Counted from the stretch's first letter, positions 9,626 through 19,393 are shown. The stretch: DNA of 64,000 nucleotides from Ruminococcus sp. (GCA_016290875.1 JAEEVL010000008.1:1-64000), one strand, 5' to 3'. Made by a program: numbers and translations. The notes: generated by a model not told the origin, from the sequence alone.

Positions 9626-9714
9626 AAATATTAAGTATGGATTATACATATCTGAGTATTCTATATGCGGATATTAGATCACTATCCTATGTATATATCA
9701 AGGAGGTTTACAAT

Positions 9715-10260
9715 ATGGAAATTATCAACGAGATCGCAGCAAGAATCCGCGAACTGCGAGAGGTCTGTGATTATACACAGGAAAAGCTCGCTGAAGAGCT
9801 TGAACTTACACCGGAACAGTATGCAGGCTATGAAGAAAACGGCGACTTCCCGATCAGCGTTATCTATGAGATAGCACATAAATTCGGAGTCGATTTCAAC
9901 GAACTCGTCACAGGCGAGCCGAGCCGTATAGATACCTACCACGTCGTCCGCCGCGGCAAGGGCAGAAGCATAAGCAGATTTGAGGGTTACAGATTCAAGG
10001 ATCTGGCTTTCCGCTATGCAGACAAGATAATGCAGCCGCTCCTCGTTACTCTTGAACCGTCTGACGAGCCTGCAAAGCTGGTAAAGCACGCAGGACAGGA
10101 GTTCAACCTTGTGCTCAAAGGAACGATCGCTGTTGTATTTGAAGATCAGGAGATAATCCTCAATGAGGGTGATTCAATCTACTTCAATCCGACCTATGCA
10201 CACGGACAGCGTTGTGTTGGCGACAGCAAGGCAAGATTCCTTACAGTTATCGCCGAATAA
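9715..10260 (+). CDS. XRE-family regulator with C-terminal cupin domain
   Basis: The product is 181 residues when started at the ATG at 9715, chosen because AAGGAGG (9700-9706) precedes it; an upstream in-frame start lacks such a site. Residues about 5-62 form an HTH_3 domain (IRELREVCDYTQEKLAEELE...). Residues about 105-178 form a small cupin barrel (HAGQEFNLVLKG, GDSIYFNPTYAHG). In this architecture the cupin is thought to sense a small ligand. The acyl-CoA ligase gene starts 38 nt downstream, a pairing seen in many Clostridia, so the regulator probably controls or senses the ligase's substrate. This is inference. Confidence 0.85.
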   Translation: MEIINEIAARIRELREVCDYTQEKLAEELELTPEQYAGYEENGDFPISVIYEIAHKFGVDFNELVTGEPSRIDTYHVVRRGKGRSISRFEGYRFKDLAFRYADKIMQPLLVTLEPSDEPAKLVKHAGQEFNLVLKGTIAVVFEDQEIILNEGDSIYFNPTYAHGQRCVGDSKARFLTVIAE

Positions 10261-10298
10261 AATAGCTTTGACAGCAATATAAAGGAGTTTTTATTGAA

Positions 10299-11972
10299 AT
10301 GCTTTTAGACCGTTATCTTCCGCGTATCGAATTTGATTCATACGAGGATTTCGTACAGAATTACCGTGTAAATGTTCCTGAGGACTTTAACTTCGGCTGG
10401 GACATCGTTGACGAATGGGCAAAGCAGGAGCCTGACAAGAAAGCTCTTCTCTGGCTCAGTCACGACAAGAAGGAAAGAACATTTACATTCACTGATATAT
10501 CCAAGCTCTCAAATCAGACCTGCCACTACTTTAAAAGCTTTGGTCTGAAAAAGGGTGACGTTGTACTTCTGATACTCCGTCGCCGCTGGGAATACTGGGT
10601 AATAGCTACCGCACTTCACAAACTTGGAGTTATTCTTATCCCCGGAAATCTTCTTTTCACTACACACGATATCGCATACCGTGGTAATATGGCTGGTATT
10701 TCTGCTATTATTGCCTGCGATGACGAGTACATAAGAACACAGATCGACGGTGCAGCCCCCGAGATAAAAACGCTGAAAAAGAAGATAGCTGTTGCTGAAC
10801 CGCGTGAGGGCTGGGATTTCTTTGAAGAAGAGATAGATAAGTACCCCGATACATTTGAGCGCCCGACAGGCGAAGAGGCTACAAAGGCATCTGACACGAT
10901 GCTCATTTACTTCACATCTGGTTCGACAGGTATGCCTAAGATGGTCTGTCATAATTTTGCTCACCCGCTCGGACATATTGTTACTGCGAAGTACTGGCAT
11001 CAGGTACAGGAAAACAAACTCCATATGTCCATATCTGATTCAGGCTGGGCTAAATTCGGCTGGGGAAAGATCTACGGACAGTGGATATGCGGTGCTATAC
11101 AGTTTGCTTATGACTTTACCGGAAGATTCAATGCAAAGGATATCCTGGAAGTAATAAGCCACTATAAGCTGACTACATTCTGTGCTCCGCCTACTATGTA
11201 CCGCTTTATGCTCCAGGAGGATATGACAAAGTACGATCTTTCAAGCATACAGAACTTCTGTAATGCTGGTGAACCTCTCAATCCTGAGGTATTCAACCGC
11301 ATTTATGAGCTTACAGGAAAGAAAATGCGTGAAGGCTTCGGTCAGACTGAGGGAACTGTTCTTATTGCTAATTTCCCGTGGATAGATCCTAAGCCGGGGT
11401 CAACCGGAAAGCCGTCTCCGCTTTACAACATACATCTTCTTCGTCCCGATGGCACAGAGTGCGAGGACGGTGAAGAAGGCAGCATAATGGCTTGCGGTAT
11501 CGACAAGGTACACCCGACAGGTCTTTTCTGCGGTTACTATAAGAATCCTGAGCTTACAGAAGCTGTTCTCGGCGGCAAGAACTATGATACCGGAGATGTT
11601 GCATGGCGTGATTCAAAGGGCTATTACTGGTTTGTCGGAAGAAATGACGACGTTATCAAGTGCTCCGGCTACCGTATCGGACCTTTCGAGGTAGAGAGTG
11701 CACTTCTTACTCACCCGGCAGTAGTTGAATCAGCTATTACAGGTGCTCCCGATCCGATTCGCGGACAGGTAGTAAAGGCGACAGTTGTACTTGCAAAGGG
11801 ATATTCTCCGTCACCTGAGCTTACAAAGGAGCTTCAGGATCATGTTAAGAAGGAGACTGCTCCGTATAAGTATCCTCGTGTAATAGAGTATGTTGACGAG
11901 CTTCCTAAAACGCTCGGCGGAAAGATCAAGCGTGCTATGATACGTCATCAGGACGAGGAAAACGAAAAATGA
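10299..11972 (+). CDS. AMP-binding acyl-CoA ligase
   Basis: The product is 557 residues, the usual length of ANL-superfamily ligases, which adenylate a carboxylate and transfer it to CoA. Motifs seen: YFTSGSTGMPKM (phosphate loop), EGFGQTEGT, YDTGDVAWRD, KCSGYRIGPFEVES (hinge) and the C-terminal GGKIKRAMIR with the acylation lysine. The overall pattern is nearest to acetyl/medium-chain acyl-CoA synthetases (AcsM-like). The substrate cannot be told from sequence. It is cotranscribed with the XRE-cupin gene and has an AAAGGAG ribosome site. A second, fused ligase lies at 47781-50309. Confidence 0.85.
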   Translation: MLLDRYLPRIEFDSYEDFVQNYRVNVPEDFNFGWDIVDEWAKQEPDKKALLWLSHDKKERTFTFTDISKLSNQTCHYFKSFGLKKGDVVLLILRRRWEYWVIATALHKLGVILIPGNLLFTTHDIAYRGNMAGISAIIACDDEYIRTQIDGAAPEIKTLKKKIAVAEPREGWDFFEEEIDKYPDTFERPTGEEATKASDTMLIYFTSGSTGMPKMVCHNFAHPLGHIVTAKYWHQVQENKLHMSISDSGWAKFGWGKIYGQWICGAIQFAYDFTGRFNAKDILEVISHYKLTTFCAPPTMYRFMLQEDMTKYDLSSIQNFCNAGEPLNPEVFNRIYELTGKKMREGFGQTEGTVLIANFPWIDPKPGSTGKPSPLYNIHLLRPDGTECEDGEEGSIMACGIDKVHPTGLFCGYYKNPELTEAVLGGKNYDTGDVAWRDSKGYYWFVGRNDDVIKCSGYRIGPFEVESALLTHPAVVESAITGAPDPIRGQVVKATVVLAKGYSPSPELTKELQDHVKKETAPYKYPRVIEYVDELPKTLGGKIKRAMIRHQDEENEK

Positions 11973-11990
11973 TCATATTATAAAAAATGG

Positions 11991-12019
11991 CCGCTCCTTC
12001 AATCGAAGGAGCGGTTTTT
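11991..12019. terminator. Bidirectional terminator
   Basis: 10-bp stem CCGCTCCTTC/GAAGGAGCGG, AATC loop, T5 on the plus strand. On the minus strand the stem is followed by ATTTTTTAT. It separates the ligase gene from the convergent small secreted protein. Confidence 0.85.
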
Positions 12020-12032
12020 GAATGCTTGCTAA

Positions 12033-12362
12033 TTACCAAAGCTCGCGATAGTTATCGTATGTATATACTATTCTTGATTCAGTATATGTAGATGTTATTT
12101 TACTGCAGCTTCCACATCTGACATATACAGTGCGTTCTTGATATGTACTCCACAGATTAGGACCAATCTGGTATGACTTACTGAGGACAGGTCTCCAGTT
12201 ACTTGTTGTGCTGTAGTGATATCCGCGATGCTGGCAAGTAGCTGCGCTTGCGGTCAATGTGTTGTCAGACTTTGGTGAGACATTTTTAGCAATTGCTGTT
12301 CCGCTTCCGAGCAGAGTGAATGCCATGGTGATTGCTGTGATTTTTTTGATGATGTGCTTCAT
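12033..12362 (-). CDS. Small secreted protein of unknown function
   Basis: The product is 109 residues with a clear signal peptide (MKHIIKKITAITMAFTLLGS..., cleavage near 38-42, ASAA). The mature part is about 68 residues, rich in Tyr, Ser and Thr, with three Cys (CQHRGYH and CGSC) that could bind metal or form a disulfide. I do not recognise the family. It has a near-consensus promoter (12420-12448) overlapped by a 10-bp palindrome, and an AAAAGGAAG ribosome site, so expression may be high but controlled. It stands alone between two terminators. Confidence 0.7.
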   Translation of the reverse strand: MKHIIKKITAITMAFTLLGSGTAIAKNVSPKSDNTLTASAATCQHRGYHYSTTSNWRPVLSKSYQIGPNLWSTYQERTVYVRCGSCSKITSTYTESRIVYTYDNYRELW

Positions 12363-12397
12363 TTGGTATTACTTCCTTTTCTGTATATTTAAGGCTA

Positions 12398-12424
12398 ATA
12401 ATATAACCTTATGTGTTATATTAT
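12398..12424. promoter_or_regulatory. 10-bp inverted repeat at the transcription start, possible operator
   Basis: ATAATATAAC (12398-12407) and GTTATATTAT (12415-12424) are perfect inverted repeats, 7 nt apart. They overlap the -10 box and likely start site of the minus-strand promoter. Confidence 0.4.
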
Positions 12425-12448
12425 ACAACAATAATTGGTGCTTGTCAA
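12420..12448 (-). promoter_or_regulatory. Promoter of the small secreted protein
   Basis: On the minus strand TTGACA, 17-nt spacer, TATAAT: both hexamers perfect. Confidence 0.8.
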
Positions 12449-12502
12449 GAGTTTTTTAGCAAATAATTGTATATTTTTGTGAAACTTGTTCAGAGAATAA
12501 TC

Positions 12503-12531
12503 GAGCCGCAGATCATTTCTGCGGCTCTTTT
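12503..12531. terminator. Terminator-like hairpin after ftsH
   Basis: 10-bp stem GAGCCGCAGA/TCTGCGGCTC (12503-12512 with 12518-12527). The T-run is on the plus side (TTTTCATT); the minus side, used by ftsH, has only GATTATTC, so it may end RNA by processing rather than by a classic U-tract. Confidence 0.5.
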
Positions 12532-12533
12532 CA

Positions 12534-14381
12534 TTATATAAGGTCGTTTGATAACTCTTCCGGAGCAGATTCCTTATTCAGGATAGCCATAAATTCCTCA
12601 CCGGTGATAGTCTCTTTTTCGAGGAGGTAGTGTGACAGCTCGCGGAGCTTATTGATGTTGTCTCTGAGTATCTGCTTAGCCTTTTCGTGTGCTGTGCGGA
12701 CTATGTTGTTGACTTCTTCGTCGATATGTGCGGCAGTTTCAGGAGAGCAAGCAAGTGATGTATCGCCGCCGAGGTACTGGTTGTTTACAGTTTCGAGAGC
12801 GATCATATCAAAGCTGGAACTCATACCGTAGCGTGTTACCATTGCCCTTGCAAGCTGAGTAGCCTTTTCAATATCGTTGGAAGCGCCTGTTGTGCAGGAG
12901 TTGAATATTATTTCCTCTGCGGAACGTCCGCCTGTGAGAGTTGCAATTCGTGCAAGTGCTTCTTCCTTAGTGAGAAGGAATTTCTCTCCCTCATCTACCT
13001 GCATTGTGTAGCCAAGAGCTCCGGAGGTACGTGGGATAATGGTTATCTTATGTACCGGAGCGGAGTCTTTTTGCTTTGCTGCGACCAATGCGTGACCTAT
13101 CTCGTGGTAGGCGATAATTTCCTTTTCCTGCTGAGAAATAACTGCATTCTTACGCTGATAGCCGGCTATTACTACTTCAACGCTCTCTTCGAGGTCTGAC
13201 TGGCAGACAGTTTGTCTTCCGTTTCTTACAGCACGGAGGGCGCCTTCGTTTATGATATTTGCGAGTTCAGCACCGGAAGCTCCGGCAGTAGCTCTTGCGA
13301 TAGCGTTGTAGTCGATGTCTGGATCGGTCTTTATCTTGTGTGCATGAACTCTGAGGATAGCCTCTCTTCCGGCAAGATCAGGAAGCTCAGCAGGAATTCG
13401 TCTGTCAAATCTTCCGGGACGCAGGAGTGCCGGATCGAGCGAGTCGGGACGGTTGGTAGCTGCGAGGATAACTACACCTCTTTTGCCGTCAAAGCCGTCC
13501 ATTTCCGTGAGCAGCTGGTTGAGAGTCTGCTCGCGTTCATCGTTTCCGCCTATGTGACCGTCACGCTTCTTACCGATAGTATCTATCTCATCGATAAACA
13601 CGATACACGGAGCCTTGTCATTTGCCTGCTTGAATAGGTCACGGACTTTTGCTGCGCCCATTCCGACGAACATCTCAACGAATTCAGAACCCGAGATAGA
13701 AAAGAAAGGTACATTTGCCTCACCGGCTACTGCCTGTGCAAGAAGAGTCTTACCTGTACCGGGAGGGCCGACAAGGAGAGCGCCCTTTGGCAGGGAAGCA
13801 CCTATCTCAGCGTATTTCTGAGGATTGTGCAGGAAGTCTACTATCTCGACGAGAGCTTCCTTAGCCTCGTCCTGACCTGCAACATCGCCGAAGGTCTTAC
13901 CGGTCTGAGCTTTGACGTATATCTTTGCATTGCTCTTGCCGAATGCCATAGAGTTTCCCATACGTTTACTCATACCGCGCATAAGAACAGTCCAGAGCAC
14001 TACCATAAGTATGATAGGGAGCACCCACGAGAATATGAAAGTTACTATCGGGTTTTCGTGTTCTATTTTACCGGTGAAATCCACCTTACCGTTTTTGTAG
14101 AGACGCTCGACAAGGTCAGGATCTTCAATTTTAACGGTAGAATAGAGCTTTTTGTCGCCACTGTCGTTGACTTCAAACACTATGCTGTCATCCTTGATCT
14201 CTGCCTGTGTGACAGTTCCGGCATCGAGTTGTTTGAGGAAAAAACTGTAATTTGTTTCCTTTATCTTGGCTTTATTCACAGCCGGAACGATGAATGCGTT
14301 GAAAACAAGCAGAAGTCCTACGCATATCAACGCAAAGATCAGGTAGTTCTTTTTATTGTTATTGTTGCGCTGTTCATTCAT
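12534..14381 (-). CDS. ftsH: ATP-dependent zinc metalloprotease FtsH
   Basis: The product is 615 residues. Two membrane helices (about 12-32 and 110-132) flank an external segment. The AAA module has GPPGTGKT (Walker A, about 204-211), CIVFIDEID (Walker B) and the second region of homology ([21 protein letters not shown]). The M41 protease domain has HEIGHALVA as the HExxH zinc site. It is a membrane-anchored hexamer that degrades misassembled membrane proteins and some regulators. It is monocistronic, with its own promoter at 14419-14447 and CAGGAG about 12 nt before the ATG. Confidence 0.95.
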   Translation of the reverse strand: MNEQRNNNNKKNYLIFALICVGLLLVFNAFIVPAVNKAKIKETNYSFFLKQLDAGTVTQAEIKDDSIVFEVNDSGDKKLYSTVKIEDPDLVERLYKNGKVDFTGKIEHENPIVTFIFSWVLPIILMVVLWTVLMRGMSKRMGNSMAFGKSNAKIYVKAQTGKTFGDVAGQDEAKEALVEIVDFLHNPQKYAEIGASLPKGALLVGPPGTGKTLLAQAVAGEANVPFFSISGSEFVEMFVGMGAAKVRDLFKQANDKAPCIVFIDEIDTIGKKRDGHIGGNDEREQTLNQLLTEMDGFDGKRGVVILAATNRPDSLDPALLRPGRFDRRIPAELPDLAGREAILRVHAHKIKTDPDIDYNAIARATAGASGAELANIINEGALRAVRNGRQTVCQSDLEESVEVVIAGYQRKNAVISQQEKEIIAYHEIGHALVAAKQKDSAPVHKITIIPRTSGALGYTMQVDEGEKFLLTKEEALARIATLTGGRSAEEIIFNSCTTGASNDIEKATQLARAMVTRYGMSSSFDMIALETVNNQYLGGDTSLACSPETAAHIDEEVNNIVRTAHEKAKQILRDNINKLRELSHYLLEKETITGEEFMAILNKESAPEELSNDLI

Positions 14382-14418
14382 TATGATATATCATCTCCTG
14401 AATTTTTTATCTGTGAAA

Positions 14419-14447
14419 ATTATAACATATATTTTCTGCGAATACAA
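14419..14447 (-). promoter_or_regulatory. Promoter of ftsH
   Basis: On the minus strand TTGTAT, 17-nt spacer, TATAAT, with an extended -10 (TGT before TATAAT). Confidence 0.6.
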
Positions 14448-14503
14448 CCGGTAAATTGTGAGATAAATGAAAATTGTGTGAAAAGACTCGATGCAGGTGC
14501 AGT

Positions 14504-14541
14504 TAAAATAAAAAACAGGCAGATACCGAAGTATCTGCCTG
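14504..14541 (-). terminator. Terminator of the man26-cel9 operon
   Basis: Perfect 11-bp stem CAGGCAGATAC/GTATCTGCCTG with a 4-nt loop; on the minus strand it is followed by TTTTTTATTTT. Confidence 0.85.
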
Positions 14542-14552
14542 AAATATGTTGC

Positions 14553-17216
14553 TTATTTTTCTTCAACAGGGAAGCTCTTTATAAGACCAAGCTTATGCTT
14601 CTGGATAAGAAGTGCATCAGAGTTTGTGAGGCCCTTCTTGCCGTCAACATCAGCGTTTGCTTCTCCGGTAGCTGTTATGCTGTTTGAAGTCTTGCCCTTA
14701 GCGTACTTATCGGGGTTAGTTGCAACCTGCATAACGAGTACTGCATCAGCGATATTAACATTCTTGTCGCAGTTAGCATCGCCGTAAAGTGTTACAGCAG
14801 GACCGGTTGTTACAGTTGATGTAGAAGCTGTTGAAGTAGTTGTCTTTGCAGTTGAAGGCTCTGATGAAGGTTCTTCGGGCTTTGTGCCGTCAGGCTCTAC
14901 ACCGCCTACGAGAACACCGTCTGCATATACGCAGATGTTGTCGCAGCGCTCCTCCGGCGGATCATCAACAGCGAAGAAGTCGTTGCTGTCGCCGATCTTC
15001 AGTCCCTGGTAGCTCCAGTCGTTAGAAGGATCCCAGAGATCACCGTAGTAGTTTCCGATGTCGAACTGGTACTTCTTACCGGAGTTAGCGATAACATAGT
15101 CTTTCCAGTTTATCTCAACATAGTAAGTATCAGCCACTTTGTCATACTTGAAAGGTCCTGAGATAATGCCGTCTGCGCCGACTGTACCGTCCTCGGTGCT
15201 TGACTGATCGTAAAGCTCACGTACTTCGGTAACGCCGGCGATACCCTTGGAGAGCTCCTTGATGTTGAAGAAGTAGCGTACAGAAGTGTTCTTAGAGGGG
15301 TTGCTCTCTCCTGTGAGAACCTTGAATGATACCTGAGTTGTACCGGAGCCATCGCCGTTCTTGTTGGGCTTATCAACTCCGACAGCCTCTATCCAGTAAC
15401 CGTGGCCGCCGCCTTCGCCGCTGCCGTAAACTCTCTTCTCGTCCTCTGGCGGGAAGTTAGGAGTGAGAGCCATATCCTCAGTTCCGAAGAACTTGTAAAG
15501 ACCAGCTGCAGCTGCCGGAAGAGCAGCATTATAGTCGATAGTTACCTCATTCTCGGTGTATTCTCTTGTTTCGTCCATATGCTTATCTTGCTTATCAGGA
15601 CCGCCTGCGAGAGCGCCCCAGAGGATGTGCTTCTGTTCACGGGGATCTTCTGCCATGAGAAGGCCTGAGGCTGCACGGTGGTGAGGATTCTTTACCGCTA
15701 TATCGTTATAACCTACGATATAGCAGCGCGGTCCGCTTGTGCCGTTCTTGCCTGCAAGTACGGTATACTTTTCTCTTTCCTTGAAAGTAGTTTCGTTTTT
15801 ACCAAGGATGTAGTCCATCTGATCCTTTGCCCAGTTGCTCCATTCACTTGGCTTGCCGTTGTTATTGTACTTATCATAGAGCAGACAGATAAACTGCATA
15901 GAAGTGTTGTAACGACAGCTGCCCCATGTGCTGAGGTGAGCGAATCCCTGAGGAGTTTGCGTAGCCTGCCATGCACCGAGACACTTTCCGACGCAGTCGC
16001 TGTCCCAGAAATTATCGAAAACGTACTGGTTCTTGCCCTGGGCATCTCTTATCTTCTGAACAAGTTCGAGTTCAGGGTGCTGCTGATTGACTATTGCCCA
16101 CATAACGCCGGCAGCAGCCCACTTATCGTCCCAGCAGAAAGCCCAGCCAGCCGGAGCATAGTAGTCGAATATACCATAAGCGTTTTTAAACACTGAAGCA
16201 TCTTCGGTAGCCATATACATCCATGCAGCAGCCCAGCAGTAGTCATCTTCCCATTTCAGTGATTTGTAGAACTGAAGTGGACCATCTGCGTTATCTGAAA
16301 GCAGAGGATTCTGCTGATCCGATCCTGCAGCCTTTGAAGAATCAACATAGTATTTATCGAAAGCTTCTTCGGCGAATTTCCAGAGAGACTTTGCATAGTC
16401 GAGAGACTTCTCAGCGTATTCCTTATCAGTATCCTTGAAGTTGAGGTAGTTGATACACAGAGAAGCACATGCAGAAGTAACATAGTCTATCTGCGGCTTT
16501 TCAGCTGTGAGGAAGAATGCCGGACGCGGCATAGTGTCAACCTCGGGATTGTTCCAGATAGCGTGGTCGATATTACCTTCGCCGACCTGATAGCAGTGAG
16601 CGATTACATTTCCGTCATCATCGCGGAATGTACACTTCATGAGATAGTCGTTGAAGTGGCGGAGGATAGTTTCGATATGTGAATCAAGACCAAATTTCTC
16701 GTAAACATCGCGGTACTCGAAGTAGCCCCAGCCGAGAGTAGCTGCTGTGTAGTTCTCAGGCATACCGAACTCAACGTGGTCACCGGCATCGTGGAAACCG
16801 CCTGAAACGTCAATAGTGCCATCTCCGTCAGGATCGAGTATGTCCTTATACTTTTCCATAAAGGAAGCGGAAAGGTTTGTACCGCCCTTACTTGATTTTG
16901 TTGTGATCTTATCCCATTCGATCATGGGAACGTGAGCGTCGTAGGTATGGCAGCTGCCGCGCCATGAGAGTTTGTTTTCACCTTCTTTTATCTCGCCGCA
17001 CATATTTGCGTCGTAGAAGTAGAGAGAATACTGCAGCGCTCTTACGTAGTCGATATCAAGACCTGAATCTTGAACGACTTCACTGATAGGTGCGCAGAAT
17101 TCCTGCTCTTTTTCGGTGGTGTCAGCTGCGAGAGTTGTGTTCAGATTAGCGGCAAGTGAAGCCGTGATCGAAGCAAAGCACGTAACAGCTGCGATTATGC
17201 GTTTTGATAAGTGCAT
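14553..17216 (-). CDS. GH9 cellulase with CBM3-like module and dockerin
   Basis: The product is 887 residues. It has a signal peptide (1-31) and a GH9 catalytic domain from about 52 to 620, with the catalytic-base motif FHDAGDHVEFG (D143, D146) and the acid motif TENEVTIDYNAA. A CBM3-like beta-sandwich follows (about 640-780, SVRYFFNIKEL and NWKDY). A Ser/Thr linker and a C-terminal dockerin (about 815-885, GDANCDKNVNIADAVLVMQ and NSDALLIQKHKLGLI) complete it. GH9 enzymes with this layout cut beta-1,4-glucan, often processively. The dockerin docks it to a cellulosome scaffoldin. It starts 15 nt after man26 on the same strand, so the two enzymes should be made together. Confidence 0.9.
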   Translation of the reverse strand: MHLSKRIIAAVTCFASITASLAANLNTTLAADTTEKEQEFCAPISEVVQDSGLDIDYVRALQYSLYFYDANMCGEIKEGENKLSWRGSCHTYDAHVPMIEWDKITTKSSKGGTNLSASFMEKYKDILDPDGDGTIDVSGGFHDAGDHVEFGMPENYTAATLGWGYFEYRDVYEKFGLDSHIETILRHFNDYLMKCTFRDDDGNVIAHCYQVGEGNIDHAIWNNPEVDTMPRPAFFLTAEKPQIDYVTSACASLCINYLNFKDTDKEYAEKSLDYAKSLWKFAEEAFDKYYVDSSKAAGSDQQNPLLSDNADGPLQFYKSLKWEDDYCWAAAWMYMATEDASVFKNAYGIFDYYAPAGWAFCWDDKWAAAGVMWAIVNQQHPELELVQKIRDAQGKNQYVFDNFWDSDCVGKCLGAWQATQTPQGFAHLSTWGSCRYNTSMQFICLLYDKYNNNGKPSEWSNWAKDQMDYILGKNETTFKEREKYTVLAGKNGTSGPRCYIVGYNDIAVKNPHHRAASGLLMAEDPREQKHILWGALAGGPDKQDKHMDETREYTENEVTIDYNAALPAAAAGLYKFFGTEDMALTPNFPPEDEKRVYGSGEGGGHGYWIEAVGVDKPNKNGDGSGTTQVSFKVLTGESNPSKNTSVRYFFNIKELSKGIAGVTEVRELYDQSSTEDGTVGADGIISGPFKYDKVADTYYVEINWKDYVIANSGKKYQFDIGNYYGDLWDPSNDWSYQGLKIGDSNDFFAVDDPPEERCDNICVYADGVLVGGVEPDGTKPEEPSSEPSTAKTTTSTASTSTVTTGPAVTLYGDANCDKNVNIADAVLVMQVATNPDKYAKGKTSNSITATGEANADVDGKKGLTNSDALLIQKHKLGLIKSFPVEEK

Positions 17217-17231
17217 TTGTTTTTCCTCCTG

Positions 17232-19133
17232 TTAAGATAGGCTTGGAATGAGACCAAGTTTGAATTTTTGAATTTTGAGGGCGTCCTTGTTGTTCAGACC
17301 GTTTCCTGGTGAATCAACGTCGCCGTTGGCGACACCCTGAGATGTAATACCGTTCGGTTTGCCCTCACCGTATTTGTCAGGATTGGTGGCGGCCTGCATT
17401 ATGAAAACTGCGTCCGCTATGTTGATGTAAGTATCGCAGTTTGCGTCACCTAAAAGATTTGGCTTGACTCTTGTAGTGCTTTCAGGCTCTGACGAAGCAG
17501 TTGTCGTTTCAGAAGTTGAAGCTGAGGGAGTCGGCTGCTGTGTATCATCAAGCGGGTAACTCCTGAGATCGGGAAGCTCGTCAAGAGTTATGCAGTAATC
17601 GCTGTTGTAGATCTCGATGAGGGACTCAACGGGATTGATGTCTGCGCTGGTGAGGTAGTTCTGATACCACGGACAGAAGTACAGCCATGCTGCCTTGTCG
17701 TTTATCAGGTTCTCCAGCGAAGGAATGGAATCGTTTTCGGTCATAGCGACCATTTTCTCACCCTCTGTGCTCTTTACGAGGCTGTAGAAGGTGGAGGCGA
17801 TAGAGCTGAGATTCGGTTTGCCGTCAGCTGCATTGTACTTGTCACAGCCGACCATATCGACAACGTCGTCGCCTGGATACCATTCAGAGGATTCGGGTGA
17901 AGTTGAACCGGTCCATATCCATATGAGGTTGTCAAGACCGTATTCGTTGGTGAGTTTATCGTAGAGCAGACGGTAGAGCTTCTTGCAGGGCTCCGGGCCT
18001 TCTGCGCCCCACCAGAACCATGCACCCTCGGCTTCATGCAGAGGTCTGAACAGCACTGGTACATCAGCTTCTTTGAGTTTCTGGAATTCGCCTGCGATAA
18101 GCTCTATGTCAGCGAGTATCTTTTCGTGTTCCCATGTGCCTTCGGTAACGGCATTAGTCACGCTGAATGTTGTGAAAGGGGTGTTGCCTGTGGATTCAAC
18201 GTAGAAAGCTATGCCGTCCTTGCTGCATTCCTTGTCTGACGGAACATTCCAGTGCCAGGTAACTGTCGGGATGCCATGGTACTTGTTGAACCACTCAATA
18301 GCTCTTTCGGGAGCGTGGTCACGCCAGTCGGAAGATGTATTGTAAGCAAGGAAGTCTATACCTCTTATTGCAGGCTGCTTGCCTGTTTTGTCGAGGATAT
18401 ATTCAAACTCCGCTTCGTTGTCCTTGATGAATGTGTCAGGATCGCTCCAAAGGTTGTAGTTATGGTCGCCGCAGTATTCCTGCTGACCAGCGAGGATGTG
18501 CTTGCCGTACTGGTCGCGGAGGTACTTGTAAACTCTCTTTGCAGTATTGGAAGCATTAGGATTTGAGAGCGAATCTGTCGGTGACAGTTTGGAGTATTTC
18601 TCGTCAGCCGGCTTGAGTGTCAAGTAATCGAAGAATGTGTAACCCCAGTAAGCCTTGAGCTCTATGGTGTTCTTGCCTTCTTTCAGGGTAACGATACCGG
18701 CAGAGGTCTCTTCAAAGGTCTGACAGTAGGGGAAAGTAACTTCTCCCTGATTGACACCGTTGATATTGAGGTACTGGACCTTTTTTCTCGGATCGGAAGG
18801 CTCACAGTAAGCTATCGCGAGCTCATAGAGACCAGTCTCCGGGACCTCGACCTCGATGGTGAGGGAGGAGTTCTTCTGATCGAGATAGGTAAAGCCTTTT
18901 CCCGAGTGATTGGAAAGATCGGGATCTCCGCCGAGCTTATCACTGGGAACGTCGGACAAGCCGTTAGGGTAGACAAAGCAGCCTTCAGCCTTGCCGTCCT
19001 CGAATTCGTACTTGACTGTGTCAGCAGATGCCGCTCTGCTGTGGCTGACGGGAGCCGCTGATGGGATAGCTGCTGCGCCTAAAACAGTAGCTAAAGCAGT
19101 ACAAGCGGTACGCACCAGTCTTTTTTTGAACAT
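17232..19133 (-). CDS. GH26 beta-mannanase with CBM35-like module and dockerin
   Basis: The product is 633 residues. A signal peptide (1-36) precedes an N-terminal CBM35/CBM6-like module (about 41-175, YEFEDGKAEG...GYTFFDYLTL). The GH26 catalytic domain (about 190-525) has the acid/base motif RPLHEAEGAWFWWG and the nucleophile motif AMTENDSIPS. A linker and a C-terminal dockerin (about 563-630, GDANCDTYINIADAVFIMQ) follow. It should hydrolyse beta-1,4-mannan or glucomannan at the cell surface as a cellulosome component. It is the first gene of a two-gene operon with the GH9 enzyme; the promoter is at 19217-19245. Confidence 0.9.
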   Translation of the reverse strand: MFKKRLVRTACTALATVLGAAAIPSAAPVSHSRAASADTVKYEFEDGKAEGCFVYPNGLSDVPSDKLGGDPDLSNHSGKGFTYLDQKNSSLTIEVEVPETGLYELAIAYCEPSDPRKKVQYLNINGVNQGEVTFPYCQTFEETSAGIVTLKEGKNTIELKAYWGYTFFDYLTLKPADEKYSKLSPTDSLSNPNASNTAKRVYKYLRDQYGKHILAGQQEYCGDHNYNLWSDPDTFIKDNEAEFEYILDKTGKQPAIRGIDFLAYNTSSDWRDHAPERAIEWFNKYHGIPTVTWHWNVPSDKECSKDGIAFYVESTGNTPFTTFSVTNAVTEGTWEHEKILADIELIAGEFQKLKEADVPVLFRPLHEAEGAWFWWGAEGPEPCKKLYRLLYDKLTNEYGLDNLIWIWTGSTSPESSEWYPGDDVVDMVGCDKYNAADGKPNLSSIASTFYSLVKSTEGEKMVAMTENDSIPSLENLINDKAAWLYFCPWYQNYLTSADINPVESLIEIYNSDYCITLDELPDLRSYPLDDTQQPTPSASTSETTTASSEPESTTRVKPNLLGDANCDTYINIADAVFIMQAATNPDKYGEGKPNGITSQGVANGDVDSPGNGLNNKDALKIQKFKLGLIPSLS

Positions 19134-19216
19134 TATTAATCACTCCTTGAGATTAAAAGAATAATGAATTAAGTTGAATTTTGCCTATAATCAACTCATT
19201 GTAATAAGGTACTTCT

Positions 19217-19245
19217 ATAATAACACTTTTTTAATATGATTGCAA
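19217..19245 (-). promoter_or_regulatory. Promoter of the man26-cel9 operon
   Basis: On the minus strand TTGCAA, 17-nt spacer, TATTAT, with TGT before the -10. It leaves an 83-nt leader before the man26 start. Confidence 0.6.
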
Positions 19246-19360
19246 TAGTTTGCACAAAAAAAGTCGGTGGGAGGGAATATTTTTTTTATTTAAGTAATGC
19301 TAAGCTTCAGAAGGATTTTGTGTGAACTTTTTAAAGAAAATTACAATATTTCAGCAATAG

Positions 19361-19390
19361 AAAAAGGACGGATAATATCCGTCCTTTTTG
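19361..19390. terminator. Bidirectional terminator after the cls operon
   Basis: 13-bp stem AAAAAGGACGGAT/ATCCGTCCTTTTT with a 3-nt loop, just past the stop of the minus-strand gene at 19394. Confidence 0.85.
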
Positions 19391-19393
19391 TTG

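Noticed and set aside
13827..14687. 286-codon frame on the plus strand opposite ftsH and the cel9 end
   Set aside because: It runs across two clear minus-strand genes and a terminator, and has no ribosome site or family motif.
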